DNA from: Brachypodium distachyon
Taxonomy: Eukaryota; Streptophyta; Magnoliopsida; Poales; Poaceae
NCBI RefSeq assembly: GCF_000005505.3
Contig: NC_016133.3
Span: forward strand, 52,851,237-52,915,236
Reading direction: 5' to 3'
Length of the DNA: 64,000 bases
Shown here: positions 1 to 12,643 of the stretch, piece after piece
How positions within the stretch are numbered: position 1 is the stretch's first letter
Layout: each line of letters starts with the position of its first letter
Position numbers and translations under genes: made by a program
Notes under the pieces: model-generated
The model's database searches: none
Seen by the model: only the letters and a program-made list of their open reading frames with translations
What the model was told of the DNA's origin: nothing

Positions 1-1560
1 TACCACCTCCCCCGCTGCGCCCCTGCGCGGCTGGCTGATCAGGTCCTATGGCCGTAGATCTTTTTGTTAAGGGCTTCAGTGGCTGCCATGCGTCCCAGAT
101 GGAGAGGTCGATATGCTTTCTCCAGATAAGTAGCGAGTGATCCATGTAGGTGTGCCATGGTTAGGTATGCTTGCTGCTCTTTTTTCTTCTTCTTCCTCGT
201 GATTGACTGATTGATGACTGCTTCCTCCTGTTCTCTGAATATGACATGCTTCATGCTTGTTTGTTGTGACAGCGGAATGGACGATTCCGACGGTTAAAAT
301 AATATGTGTCCATGCATTGCGCAAGCTGCACATTCCACAACACAGCAGCATAGATGGATTTTTTTCCACCACAAGTTTCAGGTTCACTGTAATCGCCATC
401 AATTCACCTTTAAGACCACGTAAAATTATGAAGATAAGTCAAGAAAGTTGACTTCCTGGCACCAAATTCCTTGGCCTGAAATCTCTTGTGAAAAATGGAG
501 CCCAGTATATCAGGGCGATGTGAAGGTTAGGTCTGTTCCCTGCTTTTCTTTCTGATAGGCTGATAGCCTTTTACCTATATATCGGATAATGACAGAAAAA
601 GCATACATACAGAAATCGAATGGACCAGGAAATAAAATGTTACGCTCTCCCTAAAATGTATGTTTAATTGGTAATACTAACCAATTACTATCATGTGGAG
701 TATCATGTTTGGGCTTGCAGAAACATGACATTAAAACCGGTTAAATGGTAGAGATCTTGTACGCTTGAATTTTCTATATATCCTGTGGGAGCACTAGCTC
801 AACCCTTCTGGAGACACATATGGCCTGAAATGGTGGTGTTTCTCTCCTGCACGAAACGTGGTCTGAAGCTACTTATAAACGTGGCCCTTCAAACTCGTCA
901 TACTTTTGCAATGTCAAGTGTCAACTGTTGTTGATTGTCCTAGGCCATGTCCCGTATATGTCGTTTCATTTCACATTGATGGATCCATGTAAGACACGCA
1001 AGCATTAGAATGGTTGTCCGAGAAAAGATGATAAAATAAAGTGGAACTCGCTCACTGTTGGGATTATATCATCCAGTCAGACGTGTTGCTGTGTAGATAC
1101 AGTGGAACAGTGAAACAACCTGGCAAATTACTAAAAGGTGGACAGCAATGTGCATCTAAGTATAACTCTAGCGAGATTTTGCTAAAAGGAAATGTGTTCA
1201 TTTCTTAGGTACTCCGTATTTAAATTTTTATTTTAAAAAGGATAACATATGTGTGGTACACTGGTACTCTTAACTTTCTGAATGTAGTAGTACTAGTAAT
1301 CAGCTTTTTTATGCTTTCAATTGCGTGAAAAATTGTGTTGAGAGGAAAATCTTTTGTGCGGTGCTTCATGGCACTATCCAAAAGAGTTAAAGCATGAATC
1401 TGCAGAATTTAGACCAAACATTACCCTCAGTTGCATGTTATATCAAAACAAAAAGGGGGAAGGACCTAAACCAAACACGTGTTGCATTTTTTTCTATGTT
1501 CATCACCAAGCAAATTGATAAACTTTGGCCTAAGATTTTTGTTTAGAACAACGATCTGAC
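1..1560. other. No gene recognised at left edge
   Basis: Mixed AT-rich sequence with no convincing coding exon. The first 90 bases are GC-rich and could be the last exon of a gene lying left of the window, but the open stretch is too short to recognise. The 9-mer TACTCCGTA occurs at 1210-1218 (see findings). Confidence 0.4.
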
Positions 1561-1679
1561 TTTATTTATTCAACGAACATAGTACAACCGATCGAAAAAA
1601 TTAAAACGACAACAAAGATTTTGGATAAACCGAAAGTTATATAAAAAATCTTTGAAGCTAACTTCTGTAGTTGCGTCAA

Positions 1680-1961
1680 TCATATCTTGATATTTTTCCA
1701 AATCTCTGATGACAAAATAGTAAAAGACCAAACCTGCATTATATGGACTAACCTTGTAGGTTTTACTGAGCCGCATGGGCCGCCCACCCCAGCGGGTGAG
1801 AACTTAATATCGTTGAACGCGCGGTGGCCGGGGACACACCCCTCGCAAGACAGGTTGTCAAACCATTGAATCATCGCCGAACCGATGAGGAAGATGACCA
1901 AAATCACGAAATCGTGAGCCGTAAGATCTGCAAACTCCATGGAGTAGGTCCTGATAGCCAT
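1680..1961 (-). CDS. Possible small membrane protein, 93 aa, uncertain
   Basis: A minus-strand frame from an ATG at 1961 encodes 93 residues. It includes one strongly hydrophobic segment at about residues 15-34 (VILVIFLIGSAMIQWF), a short Cys-containing stretch and a charged tail. Downstream on the same strand is a polyadenylation-like run, GAATAAATAAA (complement of 1561-1571), which suggests a transcript end. A second minus-strand frame overlaps the C-terminus at 1570-1776, so a frameshift or an unrecognised splice is possible. I do not recognise the family. It may be a decayed member of a repeated grass gene family or a transposon-borne frame. Codon use gives little help because the frame is so short. 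Confidence 0.3.
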   Translation of the reverse strand: MAIRTYSMEFADLTAHDFVILVIFLIGSAMIQWFDNLSCEGCVPGHRAFNDIKFSPAGVGGPCGSVKPTRLVHIMQVWSFTILSSEIWKNIKI

Positions 1962-2096
1962 GCCGGAAACAGGAATGGAGCCGGAAGACCATTAATTCGG
2001 AGTTCCGCACGTCGTTGGCTCCACCGTCAGGACGTCGCCGCTAAGGACACACAAAACCTTACAAAAAAAAATGTACTAAAACAATGACAGATGTTG

Positions 2097-2905
2097 ATTC
2101 CCCTGACCTCCTGATGGCCAATAGGATATTGGAGGCAAGGAAACAGGATTTTTTTTTCCTCTCTCGCGCGGCTAGGTTTCACGAGAGTTAACGAGGTGTT
2201 ATGGCCTAAGATTTCTATGTTCACGACTCACGGTAAACTAGATGGCCCGGTGTACCTAAAGCCTATCTCACATTTTCTTTTTGTGGGGGCCTTCACCCGG
2301 CAACTTGTTGGGCCCGCGCACCTTCGTACTCACCTTTCACCTGTGCGGGCCAAGATCCGGTAGAACAGAAGGAACGAGGAAAACCAGCTCAGCCAGCCCG
2401 GCCCAGGATATACAAGAAGCCCAAGCCGACTCTGGAACTGTGGAACAGCTCGCATGCAGCATCCAATAGACCCTTGACACGTGGCGCTCGTGACGACGAT
2501 TCTGGATGTATCCGTCCGGTTACGGGGAGAACCATGCAAATGCAGCTGTCCTGTCTCTCGGTGCGACCAGCCTCGAAACCCACGCTAACTCACCGACCTT
2601 TCGCACACCCCGAGAGCTTCCGGCGTGCTGGGCCCACATGCCATACAGCGAGCTCGCGCTTCCACCGGTGCCTCGTGTTTTTAACGCCCCCATGCTGAAA
2701 TTAGAATGTTTTAATTTCGCAATCAGCGTGTCCATCCCCGTCGGGTAAAGACAGCGAGAGGCCAGGCGGCGTAAAGGTTGGTCCATAGACCGGAGGCAAT
2801 CTCCAGCCGTCCATCGCGGAACCTGCGGCCATGCGTGGGGAGAAAACTAGCCGCGCCGGGTCCAACACAAGGATACGACGCCGCCCGCGAGGTCGGGGTC
2901 CGCAG
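2097..2905. other. Upstream region of the 81-aa gene
   Basis: GC-rich intergenic sequence with short overlapping frames on both strands and no recognisable domain. The part next to 2906 is presumably the promoter of the gene with CDS 3977-4222. A weak TATA-like CTATATT lies near 2907. Confidence 0.35.
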
Positions 2906-3055
2906 CCTATATTGGAGAAAACGTCAGCGAGTGTCCCTTGGACTATTGTTCTCTTCTCTCCGTCTCGCTGAGTCGCTTCCTTCGGCAGAGCGACGATCTC
3001 TCTCTCTCTTTCGACGCCTCCGTCTTCGATCCCCAGGTCTCCTCTCCGGCTCTCG

Positions 3056-3908
3056 GTGAGTTCTCTAGAACCCTCACCTACCGAGTATTCTTTGATCTGG
3101 TGTTTTGATTCGTGTTGGCAAGCCTGTACTGCGCTCTCCTCTCATTAGGAAGTTAATTAGAAGTAGGATTCTGCGGGTTCTTGGTTGGGCAGGGGATTCA
3201 ATCTTTGCCTTCTTGTGTGTTGAATCTTGAGACGTCCAGCTTTAGTTCAGAATTTCTGGAGGAGAAACCGCGGATGAGTTTGGGAGCTGTTGATGGCGGG
3301 AGGATTAGTAATCTGTCCGCTTGTTTCGTTGTGTTTAGAGACTAGCAGTTTCTTCTTTGCCTTGCAATGAAATTGGCAAATTGCTACAGGATGGTTAGAG
3401 CTGCTCAGTTTAATTAGAAAGATTGCCCCTCAAACAAAGAAAAAGAAAGATTGGTCTGGTTTTGAGGTCTGTACCGTGAATCGTGGAATAGTAGTGGTGG
3501 GAAGAGGTCTAGAGGATACTTGGATTCTGTCAGAGACTGCGAAGTGTGAAGCTCGTGTGTTGTCTTTTCTAGCTGCAGAAGGCTATTCTTAGGCTATATA
3601 TGCTGTTGATCCAAAATTAGGTGAACGAATCGGTTGTCCAGTCGCTTTTCTATTACTGGTCTGTTCGCTGAGTGGTTGGTGTTTAAGGCAGAATTTGCCA
3701 GAATCTTTGCGATCAAATAAAACATGACTTCTCAGCAGTATACTAAAAAGTCTTATCCAATCGTACATGGTGAATTTGTCCGGTTTCTTGATCATCGATC
3801 TCACTTATCTGAAGTAAAATTAACTAACGAATCTACCCTTGTTTGTCTGTTATCCCATTTATTGTCACGTTAAGTACCAATTAGACTTTAAAAACTTTTT
3901 TGCTGCAG
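3056..3908 (+). other. Intron in the 5' leader of the 81-aa gene
   Basis: A CT-rich leader (about 2935-3055) ends at a good donor, CTCG|GTGAGT. A pyrimidine-rich acceptor, TTTTTTGCTGCAG, ends at 3908, and the coding ATG follows 68 bases later. Leader introns of this size next to a CT-rich first exon are common in constitutively expressed plant genes. The pairing is inferred from splice signals only. Confidence 0.55.
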
Positions 3909-3976
3909 GTCTCTAAAATTCTGACCCCTGCCGTCCTTCCTTTTACATTGAAATACAGCATTCCGTTCTTCGGTTG

Positions 3977-4222
3977 ATGGCCTCGCCAGCAGCATCTGCA
4001 GAGTTCGCCCGGGAAACTGCTCGTCAGTCTCTGATCGCTATCTCCCAGTCCGTTCCAGACCTCCCAAACCCCAAGGTCAAGCCGCCGAGCACCCCTGTGG
4101 CAAACGGATACCACGACGACGGGGCAGATAACTGCAGATCGAAGCTGATCTCTATCTCGGACCTGTCGTGTCCTGATGCCCTGCCCACGCCGTGCCCGCC
4201 AAAGAATGTTGCAACCGTGTAA
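3977..4222 (+). CDS. Small protein of unknown function, 81 aa
   Basis: The ATG at 3977 opens a single coding exon of 81 codons ending in TAA. The product is rich in Ala, Ser and Pro, begins MASPAASAEFARETARQSL, and has a short amphipathic start, a Pro-rich middle (about residues 28-43) and a Cys/Pro-rich tail. No signal peptide, membrane segment or known domain is visible. Support for a real gene comes from the spliced leader just upstream, codon use with G/C third positions, and an A/T-rich 3' flank after the stop. I do not recognise the family and assign no function. It could be a grass-restricted small protein or the coding exon of a longer alternative transcript. Confidence 0.6.
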   Translation: MASPAASAEFARETARQSLIAISQSVPDLPNPKVKPPSTPVANGYHDDGADNCRSKLISISDLSCPDALPTPCPPKNVATV

Positions 4223-5256
4223 CGACTGATGCCTAGCCCTGCATAGATGGACATGATGATGTATCAAGTGTGGTCTTTTTGCTTCTTCTTCTTCCTTTGC
4301 TGAAGTTCTTCCCCTTTTGCTGTCTCTTGGGGGTGGAATGGAAGTGCTTGGGTGCTTGTGTTTGTAATTGTAAGTACTACGTATCTGAATTAAAATAGCT
4401 GGGAAAGAACGGGAGGCAATTGTACAGTTAACTGTGTCATGACAACGGAACTAGTAGTTGCGACTTGCGAGAAACTCAACTCTTTAAGATTCTCGTATAT
4501 TTTTCGAATGAATGATCCTTTGGTTGTACTAAATCGGCGACAATTGTTATGGATCCGAGTGAGTAGTACTTAGTTTGTGCAGTTCCGTCTAGTTTCTGCA
4601 GTTCGGTCTCTACAACAGCCACTCGCGTGGAGTTCTAATTTTGTACAGTCGTACTGTGTCAAACCTGGTTCCTGCAGTTTTTCCTACAGTTATTGCAATC
4701 TGATCTCTACAACAGCAAGGGGCGAGGTTAGAGCCTTAAAACACCACGCGCCGCAAAATTGTCAATAGTGTCACCTTTTAATCTTGTGGAGAACGTACTC
4801 AGAAAAGCATCTCTTATGTTTGATCATACAAGATATACAAGGAAAGAAATGCAATCCGTCAACCTAATCCTAACTACAACAACCTGATTGTGCTTTACAA
4901 GCCAAGGAAAGGGATCACAAAATCTTTGTGATATTCCGTTGCCTAACAAAAAAAAACATGTCACTTAAAACAAGTACTCCATCCCGAGAAATAAAATGCT
5001 TTAGGCCAACTTAAAAACAAAATTCAACCATGTACTTCAAATGTAATTTTATTCTAATCCCAACAACCAACTTAAAAACAAACTTCACCCGTTCACGTTT
5101 TTGAATTAGTCTATCAATTCAAACTATGTCAACTCAATTAATATTAATTGGATATAATTTCTCTTTTTATACTTCATTTTGTCACATATTTTTCTTAGAT
5201 CTTATTGTTTTTAAATGCAACAAGAACATCTTTACATTTTTTTCTATTAATTTTAA
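4223..5256. other. 3' flank and intergenic sequence, no gene
   Basis: Holds the probable 3' UTR of the 81-aa gene followed by AT-rich sequence. A weak internal duplication is visible around 4596-4720, where TCTCTACAACAGC occurs twice. Nothing coding was recognised. Confidence 0.5.
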
Positions 5257-5525
5257 GAGTAAAATACGCCGCTAGTTCATGAGCTCGAACAAATGCACAG
5301 TTTAGTCCACGAACTAAGGAGACGTACACATAAAGACCTAAACTTGTATAGTGTAACACTTAGGTCGAAAAACAGTTTGGCGTGGTTAATTCCGCCCACG
5401 TCGGCTTAAGCCCGGACCATGGGTTGCTGTTGGGGTTTCTTAGGACTTTATGTGTGGGTTTTCTGAATTTGTGGAATAAACAGTGCATTCAATCCGAATT
5501 TATGAACTAGTGGTGTCTTTCACTC
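5257..5525. mobile_element. MULE-type MITE, 269 bp, copy 1
   Basis: Inverted ends beginning GAGTAAAATACGCCGCTAGT (left) and, on the other strand, GAGTGAAAGACACCACTAGT (right) extend inward for roughly 80 bases. They are flanked by 9-bp direct repeats that differ at one base: TAATTTTAA at 5248-5256 and TAAGTTTAA at 5526-5534. Long inverted ends with 9-bp duplications are characteristic of Mutator-like elements. There is no transposase, so the element is non-autonomous. A second member of the family lies at 58750-59237. Confidence 0.8.
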
Positions 5526-5534
5526 TAAGTTTAA

Positions 5535-8163
5535 TTATTTTTTAAGCATCCTTTTATGTACCCTTTGATCGATAATAAATTTTGGTAATTTAATACGGAG
5601 TAGAAAGTCATATTAAATCAACAACATTTTTGGGGACTATTTATTTTAATGTAGTTCCGCGGCATCCGAATCCGCTGGCCTAAACGGGCCGGAAAGATAG
5701 TTGACTGCCTGGGCTGGCCCAATCGATTACACCACAGGGTGCACGAGCACGACCCGACGGGCGGAGACGGCGGTCCCTGCAGGCGACCGTCGGACGCGGA
5801 GGCGAAGCATCAGCATAAGCAGCTCAAGGTCGCGCCCAGAGAATCGTAACCAGTCTGGCTCCAAACCTAGCTGTTGCGCATTTTCCGCATTTCAATTCGG
5901 TTCGATACAACCTTGATCTGCCTGCTGTGGAATTTGCCGTTAGAGGTCGCGCTCAGAGAACCGTGCTTGCTCAATTTTGAGCCAGTAGTCTTGCTCGATG
6001 GGAGATTCCACTGCGTGGCCTAGTTGGAGCAGCACGACGAGTCCTTGTACCAGAAGAGTAGGCCATTATAGGAATTAGGGCGAAGTAGGCGCTTTCGCTT
6101 TCGCTATTGCTTATGTTATACTACTACTCCGTACTTGATGATGCAGCGTGAGGGTCTGACTGCGTAGGTAGATGTAATGTATGTAGCATCTCCCTATGGT
6201 TGATCCAATGGTTACATCGAAGAAATCATTTGGAAAAGACAGAAGTAGTGATGGAAGATTAATTGCCATGAGTAGCCTCATAACTCTGTCTAAAGAGCAG
6301 ATTCTCACCTCCAGGCAGCAAGAATATTCATAGTCCCTGTGGGAGTGTTGAACTATTTCCTGAAATTAATGCCCTCAAAACAGATTAGTCACATTTGTTA
6401 TTAGGAATTCGTCCTCTTGCGTGTGCTTAGTCTTCCCCACTTTGATTAAGATTTTCGATTTTGGAAGGTTCGTGAAGACGAAGTCATTAAGCATATGTAC
6501 ACGTATCTTGGACGGGTTCGAGCACATCCACCTGCATGATGTGTCTACTTAGAATCCTGATTTTCTGAATTTTGTTTGTCCCGATGGCCTCAAGTGTATC
6601 TCCTTGAACGCAGATCATGGATTTTATTTATAGAAGTTGAATTGCGTGAACCAGGACTTGTCTTCTTGGATGAATTTTAGCATTCTCACATATTCATTCA
6701 GAATATGTCTACGTTGGAAGGATGAAGTGGAATTTAGCTGCATCATTTTTCTTTCATTCCTATGCGTGCCTCAGCTTGAGCGCATGTGCACAAATATGAT
6801 TTGATTTGCTTCTCAGAGAGGTCCATTGCTTAGATTTGATCCTAGTAAGTTTGTCCTTTTCAGTTATATTCCTTTAGATTTTCAGCATACTTAGTAGATT
6901 AAGCACAGAATGAACTATAGTTCTATATCACATAAATGTGTCTGATACTGATAAGTTTCTTATAACAGCAAGGAATATCTACATTCAGCTTACTGCAGGA
7001 CTTCACTCTAGACCTTCACTACGTAGTATGCTGCAAATAATTCAAGTGTAATAAGGTCAGAGTAGGTAAAAGCACTAGGTATACATTTTTTTTTCGTCCA
7101 GGGTGCAGAGTAGCTGATGCAGCATGCCTGCTCACTGCCCATGTACACAAAGTGCGAGCTCACTGCCAGTGGATACGAAGTTACATTTTCGTAGTGCACC
7201 CTGCCACCATGTCAAAACTTGGTGGTTAGAGGAGACTCTGTCTTGTAGGATTCAAGAACAATATATTATACTGTTGCTACTTATTGTACGGGCATGAATA
7301 CAGTATTATTTTGGGGAATGTATCAAATGAATGCCACCACCAAATAGGCTAATGAGCAATAACAATATTCAATTAAAATAGATTTGAATAGCTTAGATTA
7401 GTCACTAAGGACATGAAAGTATGTCAAAAGACTTCTGAATTATTCCTCCTACAATCTTCTGCCCATCCAACTCCGATTAAAATTGGGCAATCTGCCTTGT
7501 TCTGTAAGAGTACGATACAAATCTAATCCCATAACCGTGCGTGAAGTTTTCATTCTCGTTTTCTATGTGTGCCCTTCCTACCAGATGTTCACTTAAGCAC
7601 CTGTATACATTTTCTATGAGCTAATTTCCTTGCTCCCTTTTATACTTTATCTCTGTTTTCATTCACTTGTAATTATTTTGAAATTTGAAGTGCAGTTCCA
7701 TATTTTCTTGTTAGTTTAATCTCAATAATAGTTCCAAATTTGTTGGCACCCCACTTTCCATACTGTTAGATGGATTCTGGTAGAATATGCATAAGAAATT
7801 AAGGCCAAACAAATTTAAGTCTGACACTGGTAATTCTATGTTACTTCTACCCATAAGTAATTCATAATGATTATTGACTTCCCTTCTTTTCTAATTAATC
7901 TCCAGTTCGATTTCTGGCTACTGCTATAAAGATTTCTCTCCTCGCGATGATCCCTACTATTTACACGAAGTTTGCACATACCTCTGCCATATTTTGATTA
8001 TGTACTTATGTTATTTGTGTCCTTTGGTGGTTTTCGTTTGATATCAATTAGCAGACCAGGTTTCTATTGTGATTCCAGTGTTTAATCTGAAGGCAACATC
8101 AAAGATTTGTCCTTTTCTTCTTCTTCTTAGTAGTAGGTATAGACGATTTAATGTACTTTCTGC
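5535..8163. other. Intergenic, no gene recognised
   Basis: About 2.6 kb. The left part (5640-6070) is GC-rich and could be a fragment of a gene 5' region, possibly of the ALG2-like relic downstream, but I found no matching N-terminal coding exon. The rest is AT-rich with no coding signal. TACGGAGTA (5594-5602) and TACTCCGTA (6124-6132) occur here. Confidence 0.4.
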
Positions 8164-9211
8164 AGGACTTTTTGAAGCCTTCATGCGAGGATAATTGAAG
8201 CTGTCATTTTAATCCAGCAGTCTCTGTTGAGCAGTTTGATGATCCTCATGCTTAAAGTAAAGAATACTCTCTGTTGATCTAATGTCGATAGCTCAGTAAG
8301 GTGTTATTTACCTAAATTTCAGTTAATTAGTTACAGGAAATCACTGTCATCTCTTAAGTTTTCTAATATATCATGACACGTTTCTCAGTGCTTAATAGCT
8401 ATTCACTGCAGAATTGCAGTTCGAATTTTCTCAGTCAACTGGTTAAGCTAAAACAACTTGATCTCACCAACTCAGCATTTGCCTTGCTTTATTCTTGTGG
8501 ATCCTCATCCAGTGATGGTCTGTATGAAGCAACTTTGACGGTTCCAGGTTAATTAACTCATCTGTTCCTTTTATATTTTAATTAGAAGCATCATGTTATC
8601 ATTAATGAGTTATTTAGCAATATAAAAATTTCTTACCAGTTTTTACTTTGTTACAACTTGGTTCTTAAGGCAGATATGAGGAGCGCCTGAAAGAAAATGT
8701 TCAATACCTTTGCCATGGACTGAAGGGGTCTGACAAAGTTGCATGTCTCACATCAGGCTTGACATTTCAAAGGAATTAACTTCTGTCTAACTGCTTCTGT
8801 AGTTCTGTGTCATGTACACTCCAAAGTTATTTGTCTTGCTTGTGTTTTGTTTTCTCATGGGTACAACTGTTTTTCTCCAACAAGTGTGCACCTGATATTT
8901 ATATCATTATGCAGGACGAGCCCTTTGGCTTCATTCCTCTAGAAGCTATAGCAACACAGGAGCCCGTGATATATTTACTTAAGCAGTGGGGGTCCTGTCG
9001 AGACAAATATAAATGGAAACCCTCAACTGCTAATTTAGGAGCCCGTGATTTTCTCTGTCAACCCTCGTCAATCGAGTTATCAAAAGAAATTTCTAGGTTA
9101 GTGAATGACCATGATCTAGTAGTTAGGATGGGTAAAAAAGCACGGAACCATGTGGTGCACGGGTTCCTCAACTGCTACATTCCTAAAGTCTACCATCAGG
9201 GAATTAAATAA
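8164..9211 (+). pseudogene. ALG2: ALG2-like mannosyltransferase pseudogene, 3' half
   Basis: Fragments match in order the C-terminal half of plant ALG2, the GT4 enzyme of the ER that adds the second and third mannoses to the N-glycan lipid precursor. The first piece (8164-8240) starts right after a TTTCTGCAG acceptor and contains PAVSVEQFDDPHA. It has an in-frame TGA, a length change and a stop after the last motif. The next exon (about 8405-8548) keeps NFLS...DLTNSAFALL and EATLTVPG. The third (about 8670-8780) begins RYEERLKENVQYL and soon ends in a stop. The last (8914-9211) starts DEPFGFIPLEAIA and runs to the usual C-terminal stop. Introns are retained, so this is a DNA-level duplicate rather than a retrocopy. 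The conserved NRFERKKN-type motif is destroyed, and the GG-rich stretch after the EPFG motif is replaced by unrelated residues. The N-terminal half was not found. Confidence 0.8.
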
Positions 9212-9304
9212 CATAGAATTTACATTGACAGAAGAGCTTTCAGGCTAGTTGATCAGTTCCCTCTGATGTCACTTCTCATCCTAATTCTGACTCTTCAGTA
9301 CTTT

Positions 9305-9580
9305 TTTTTTCTCGAACACACCGAGCGGTGTGTCATTTTCATTAAGAAAGCGCAAGAAGCGCAAATACAAAAGGGGCAAAGGTGAGACCTTCCTACGGCC
9401 ACTGTACAGAGAAGAGGAGACGCTCGAGAGCGTGAGCGCCAGCGGCCCTCCAAAGATCGGCCTCTCCAAGAATATCCTCAGCAAGACGCGCAGCCACCGG
9501 CCGAGCGCCTTCAAAGACACAATCATTCCGGAGCCGCCAAATGCGCCAGAGGGAGAGGTTGATGAGCGACGGAACCGCCT
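9305..9580 (-). mobile_element. 5'-truncated LINE tail, minus strand, 276 bp
   Basis: A poly-T run at the left edge (the poly-A tail on the minus strand) is followed by sequence whose minus-strand frame reads like the terminal segment of grass L1-type elements, ending FLNENDTPLGVFEKKK. The insertion is flanked by a 17-bp target duplication, TGACTCTTCAGTACTTT, at 9288-9304 and 9581-9597. Size and structure indicate target-primed reverse transcription with severe 5' truncation. Confidence 0.8.
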
Positions 9581-11678
9581 TGACTCTTCAGTACTTTATA
9601 TTGACATAATGATGCAACACCTGGTGCTAGTCCCTTCGTCTTTGGGCAGTGCCGAAACTGCAGTAACCAGTTCATTCACTAGTTCCTTTCATTGCATGAC
9701 CCTTTTAATTATTCTTGCTGATATATCTTTATTATGTGCTTGCATGTTTTTGCACATGCTTGTCGCTGAAGGCTTGACAGGACAATGCAAATTTGAGACA
9801 TTTCCTTAATGGTGACATCTGGTTGTTGTTTAACAAAAAAAAACATTATGGCTATGTGTCTGATGAGTACTTTATTTGTCAATGTTTTCATTTTCTTGCC
9901 TGTAGGGAAATGCACAAAGGGTTTTCATATACTGTTGTTGAACCATCCCTAACACCTTAGTTTCTTTGCTTTAACCCGTTTGATAGATGCAGCAACATTA
10001 TGATGTCTGAGCTAATTTTGTCTGGCTATCATAACATATTGTTGTGCCGTATTTTGGTTGCACAATTTTCTGTCTACTGCAACTTTCACAGTTGCATCAT
10101 GTTCTTGGTTCATGATAGTTGCAATTTTACTGGACACTATTCACTATCAGCTCTTTTCAGTGAACCAAATTGAGAATATATCTAGTGATAGAACCTTAGG
10201 TGATACCGTCATACCAGCATCAAATGGTAGTGTGAATGGTCATGAATAGTCCTGAAGAAAATATGCGACATTGATACCGATTAATCTATCATCTCCTAAA
10301 TTCCCAACAATGAGAAAAGGAAAGACCATCTGCTGAAAATGTAACTGAAATAGAAGGAAAAGGAGAAACTAATATTCACTGATTTTTTTTCTTGTTTGTT
10401 TGTATACACATATCTGTTTTGATTGAACTTTTATCTTGCCATTTCTAATCCAAACGCTTCGATTGTTTTAGACTACTGTTTTGTTGTTGGTATCACTAGA
10501 TATGTTTTCGTAATATGCTACTGAACCGAAATTGATAAAATTCTTCTATAACTCATGGATCCCCTATCTATTTACAGTTTAGTACCATGCTGTTTACAAT
10601 TGTCCAATATAGTAACCACATCTTTTCAGATAATGCCTTGTTTTGTGCAAAAAATAGAGTTGCTTCAGTCTCTTGATTCTGACAAATTGGTTACCTATGT
10701 GTTCAATTTTGTCGTAGCTGATGTCTTTATTGCGTGCTCAAACTTGACCAATTGGCAACTTGTTCCGTGATGTAACAATTCTACTATTTGTGCCATGTTA
10801 ATTTGGTAGCTTCTGCAAATTCGTTTTCTTTTATACTCGAGTGCCCATATGTTACTTCTCTTAGCTATTTTTGGTTCAGGATCTAGGACACTACAGACCC
10901 GGCACGGTGAACTGTGAGAATTCTGTATCATAGATGATCGCTGCAATGTGAAGCAACAAATTGGATGTGTTGGTAATGCCAGTCCATCACAGTTAGCTGC
11001 TGCGTTTTTTTGTTAATTAATTTGATCACATGCAATTCATGTTTTGAGCGTGCGGTACATAAGGGCATAGGATGCACATTTTGGGAACAAGCATTGCAAG
11101 AGGTACTCCAAACTTGGGAGTAGGAGTGTTACTGAACGGAGAACACCTTTTTTTTTGTAGGGCTCGTACTCCAAACTTGTTCTTTTTGCCACCCCTACGG
11201 AACCAATTATTTCCAAGAAATGTGGATTTGGTCTCCTCGCTTCTGTTGCTTTGCTCTTCGGGTACCACAAAGATCTGCTGGCTTTTCCCCGTCAAGAGTG
11301 CTTGCCTGATCATACATTTATTGACATTTCTCTCTCTAAACAACAGGGTTCAATGGTGCAAAAGGTGTACCGGCCCTCTTTAGCTTCTTTAACAATGCTG
11401 TAGTTCTCCAAAATGACTCGTATTTTGCACATATTATAATTTCTCAGTCCATCCATACTCAAGTAGTCCAGGTCCAGTCCAGTAGTAGACCTGGGATAGG
11501 CACTTGCCATTATTCTATACAGCTGCCTTGAACTTGAGAAAATTTATTTATTCAAGAACTTTTAGCTCCTATTCCCATGTTGCTCTATTCTAATTTAATC
11601 TATGGTTATCTTAATGCAGGCAGGCTAACAAAAGTCCAAGATTCCTTTCCCAGGGATGGATGGCCCTCCCAGTTGAGT

Positions 11679-11850
11679 TGGACCTCTTGGTGGGAAGCGG
11701 ACAAACCAAAGCAGGTTCCCATTGACACTTTCCTCAACAAATTACCATAAATATACTGTAGGAAAATCTGAACATTGAACTACTTCTTCCATTTCTTTTT
11801 ATCTGTACATCTGGACCTCTTGGTGGCAAGCGAACAAACCAAAGCAAGTT
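11679..11850. repeat. Imperfect 39-bp direct repeat
   Basis: Two 39-bp copies at 11679-11717 and 11812-11850, both starting TGGACCTCTTGGTGG, differ at three positions. They lie 133 bases apart. Origin unknown. Confidence 0.8.
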
Positions 11851-12628
11851 TTCACAAAATATTTGTACATTTAAACTCCAAAGCCTACTAATCATTGCAT
11901 GCTTATCTTCCCTAGGCATGGCATTCTATTGGATAACTGGTAAAGTGGATAAGATGAGAGAGTGAAGGAGGATTGAATGAATGATAAAATTAATTGATGG
12001 AATGTGAAGAAAACCAAACATCAATTTGTCATTCTAATTTATTTCGTCTGAAAATGGTTTTTTTTGCGAGAGAAAAATAAAATTAAAATAAATATACATG
12101 CTATAGATATTTAGAAACCAAGTAAGTAGTGAATTAGTTCCATACTATCATGTTCCAAAATATACATCCTTTTATTATTTTCAGTAAAAAATATATATAT
12201 CATTGTACCAATGGACTATACCATATGCATATTACCGTTAAAAACCACGTGATAAGTGATTAGCATAGGAAGTGACTTTTGTGTTAAAGAATATGTCCAT
12301 TCCACACGCCGATAACATCATCACCGGGTTTTCTCCTCCACCACTCCACTAGTCACCTTTCTTGTCAGTCACCGCCAATCGGGCCCTTTCCCAACCAAGC
12401 GCGGTATTGTGTGTGGTAGAGTTAGAGCGATGGGACTGCGACCCTGGATCTCTTTGTGGTGGCAGCTACAAGGGTGCACAAAGGATGGGCCTTGCAACAC
12501 GATGCTCCATTGCTTCACGAAGCTTGGCATATGAACATGGTGGCTCTAGGCAACGGGAGGGCCCTCTTGATCCCTGACGACGCCTGGCTAGGAGCCATGG
12601 GGTGCTAGATATGGTGGAATCAAACAAT

Positions 12629-12643
12629 GGGGGGGGGGGGGGG
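12629..12643 (+). repeat. G15 homopolymer
   Basis: A run of 15 G residues following CAAACAAT. The length may vary between individuals or be a sequencing uncertainty. Confidence 0.85.
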
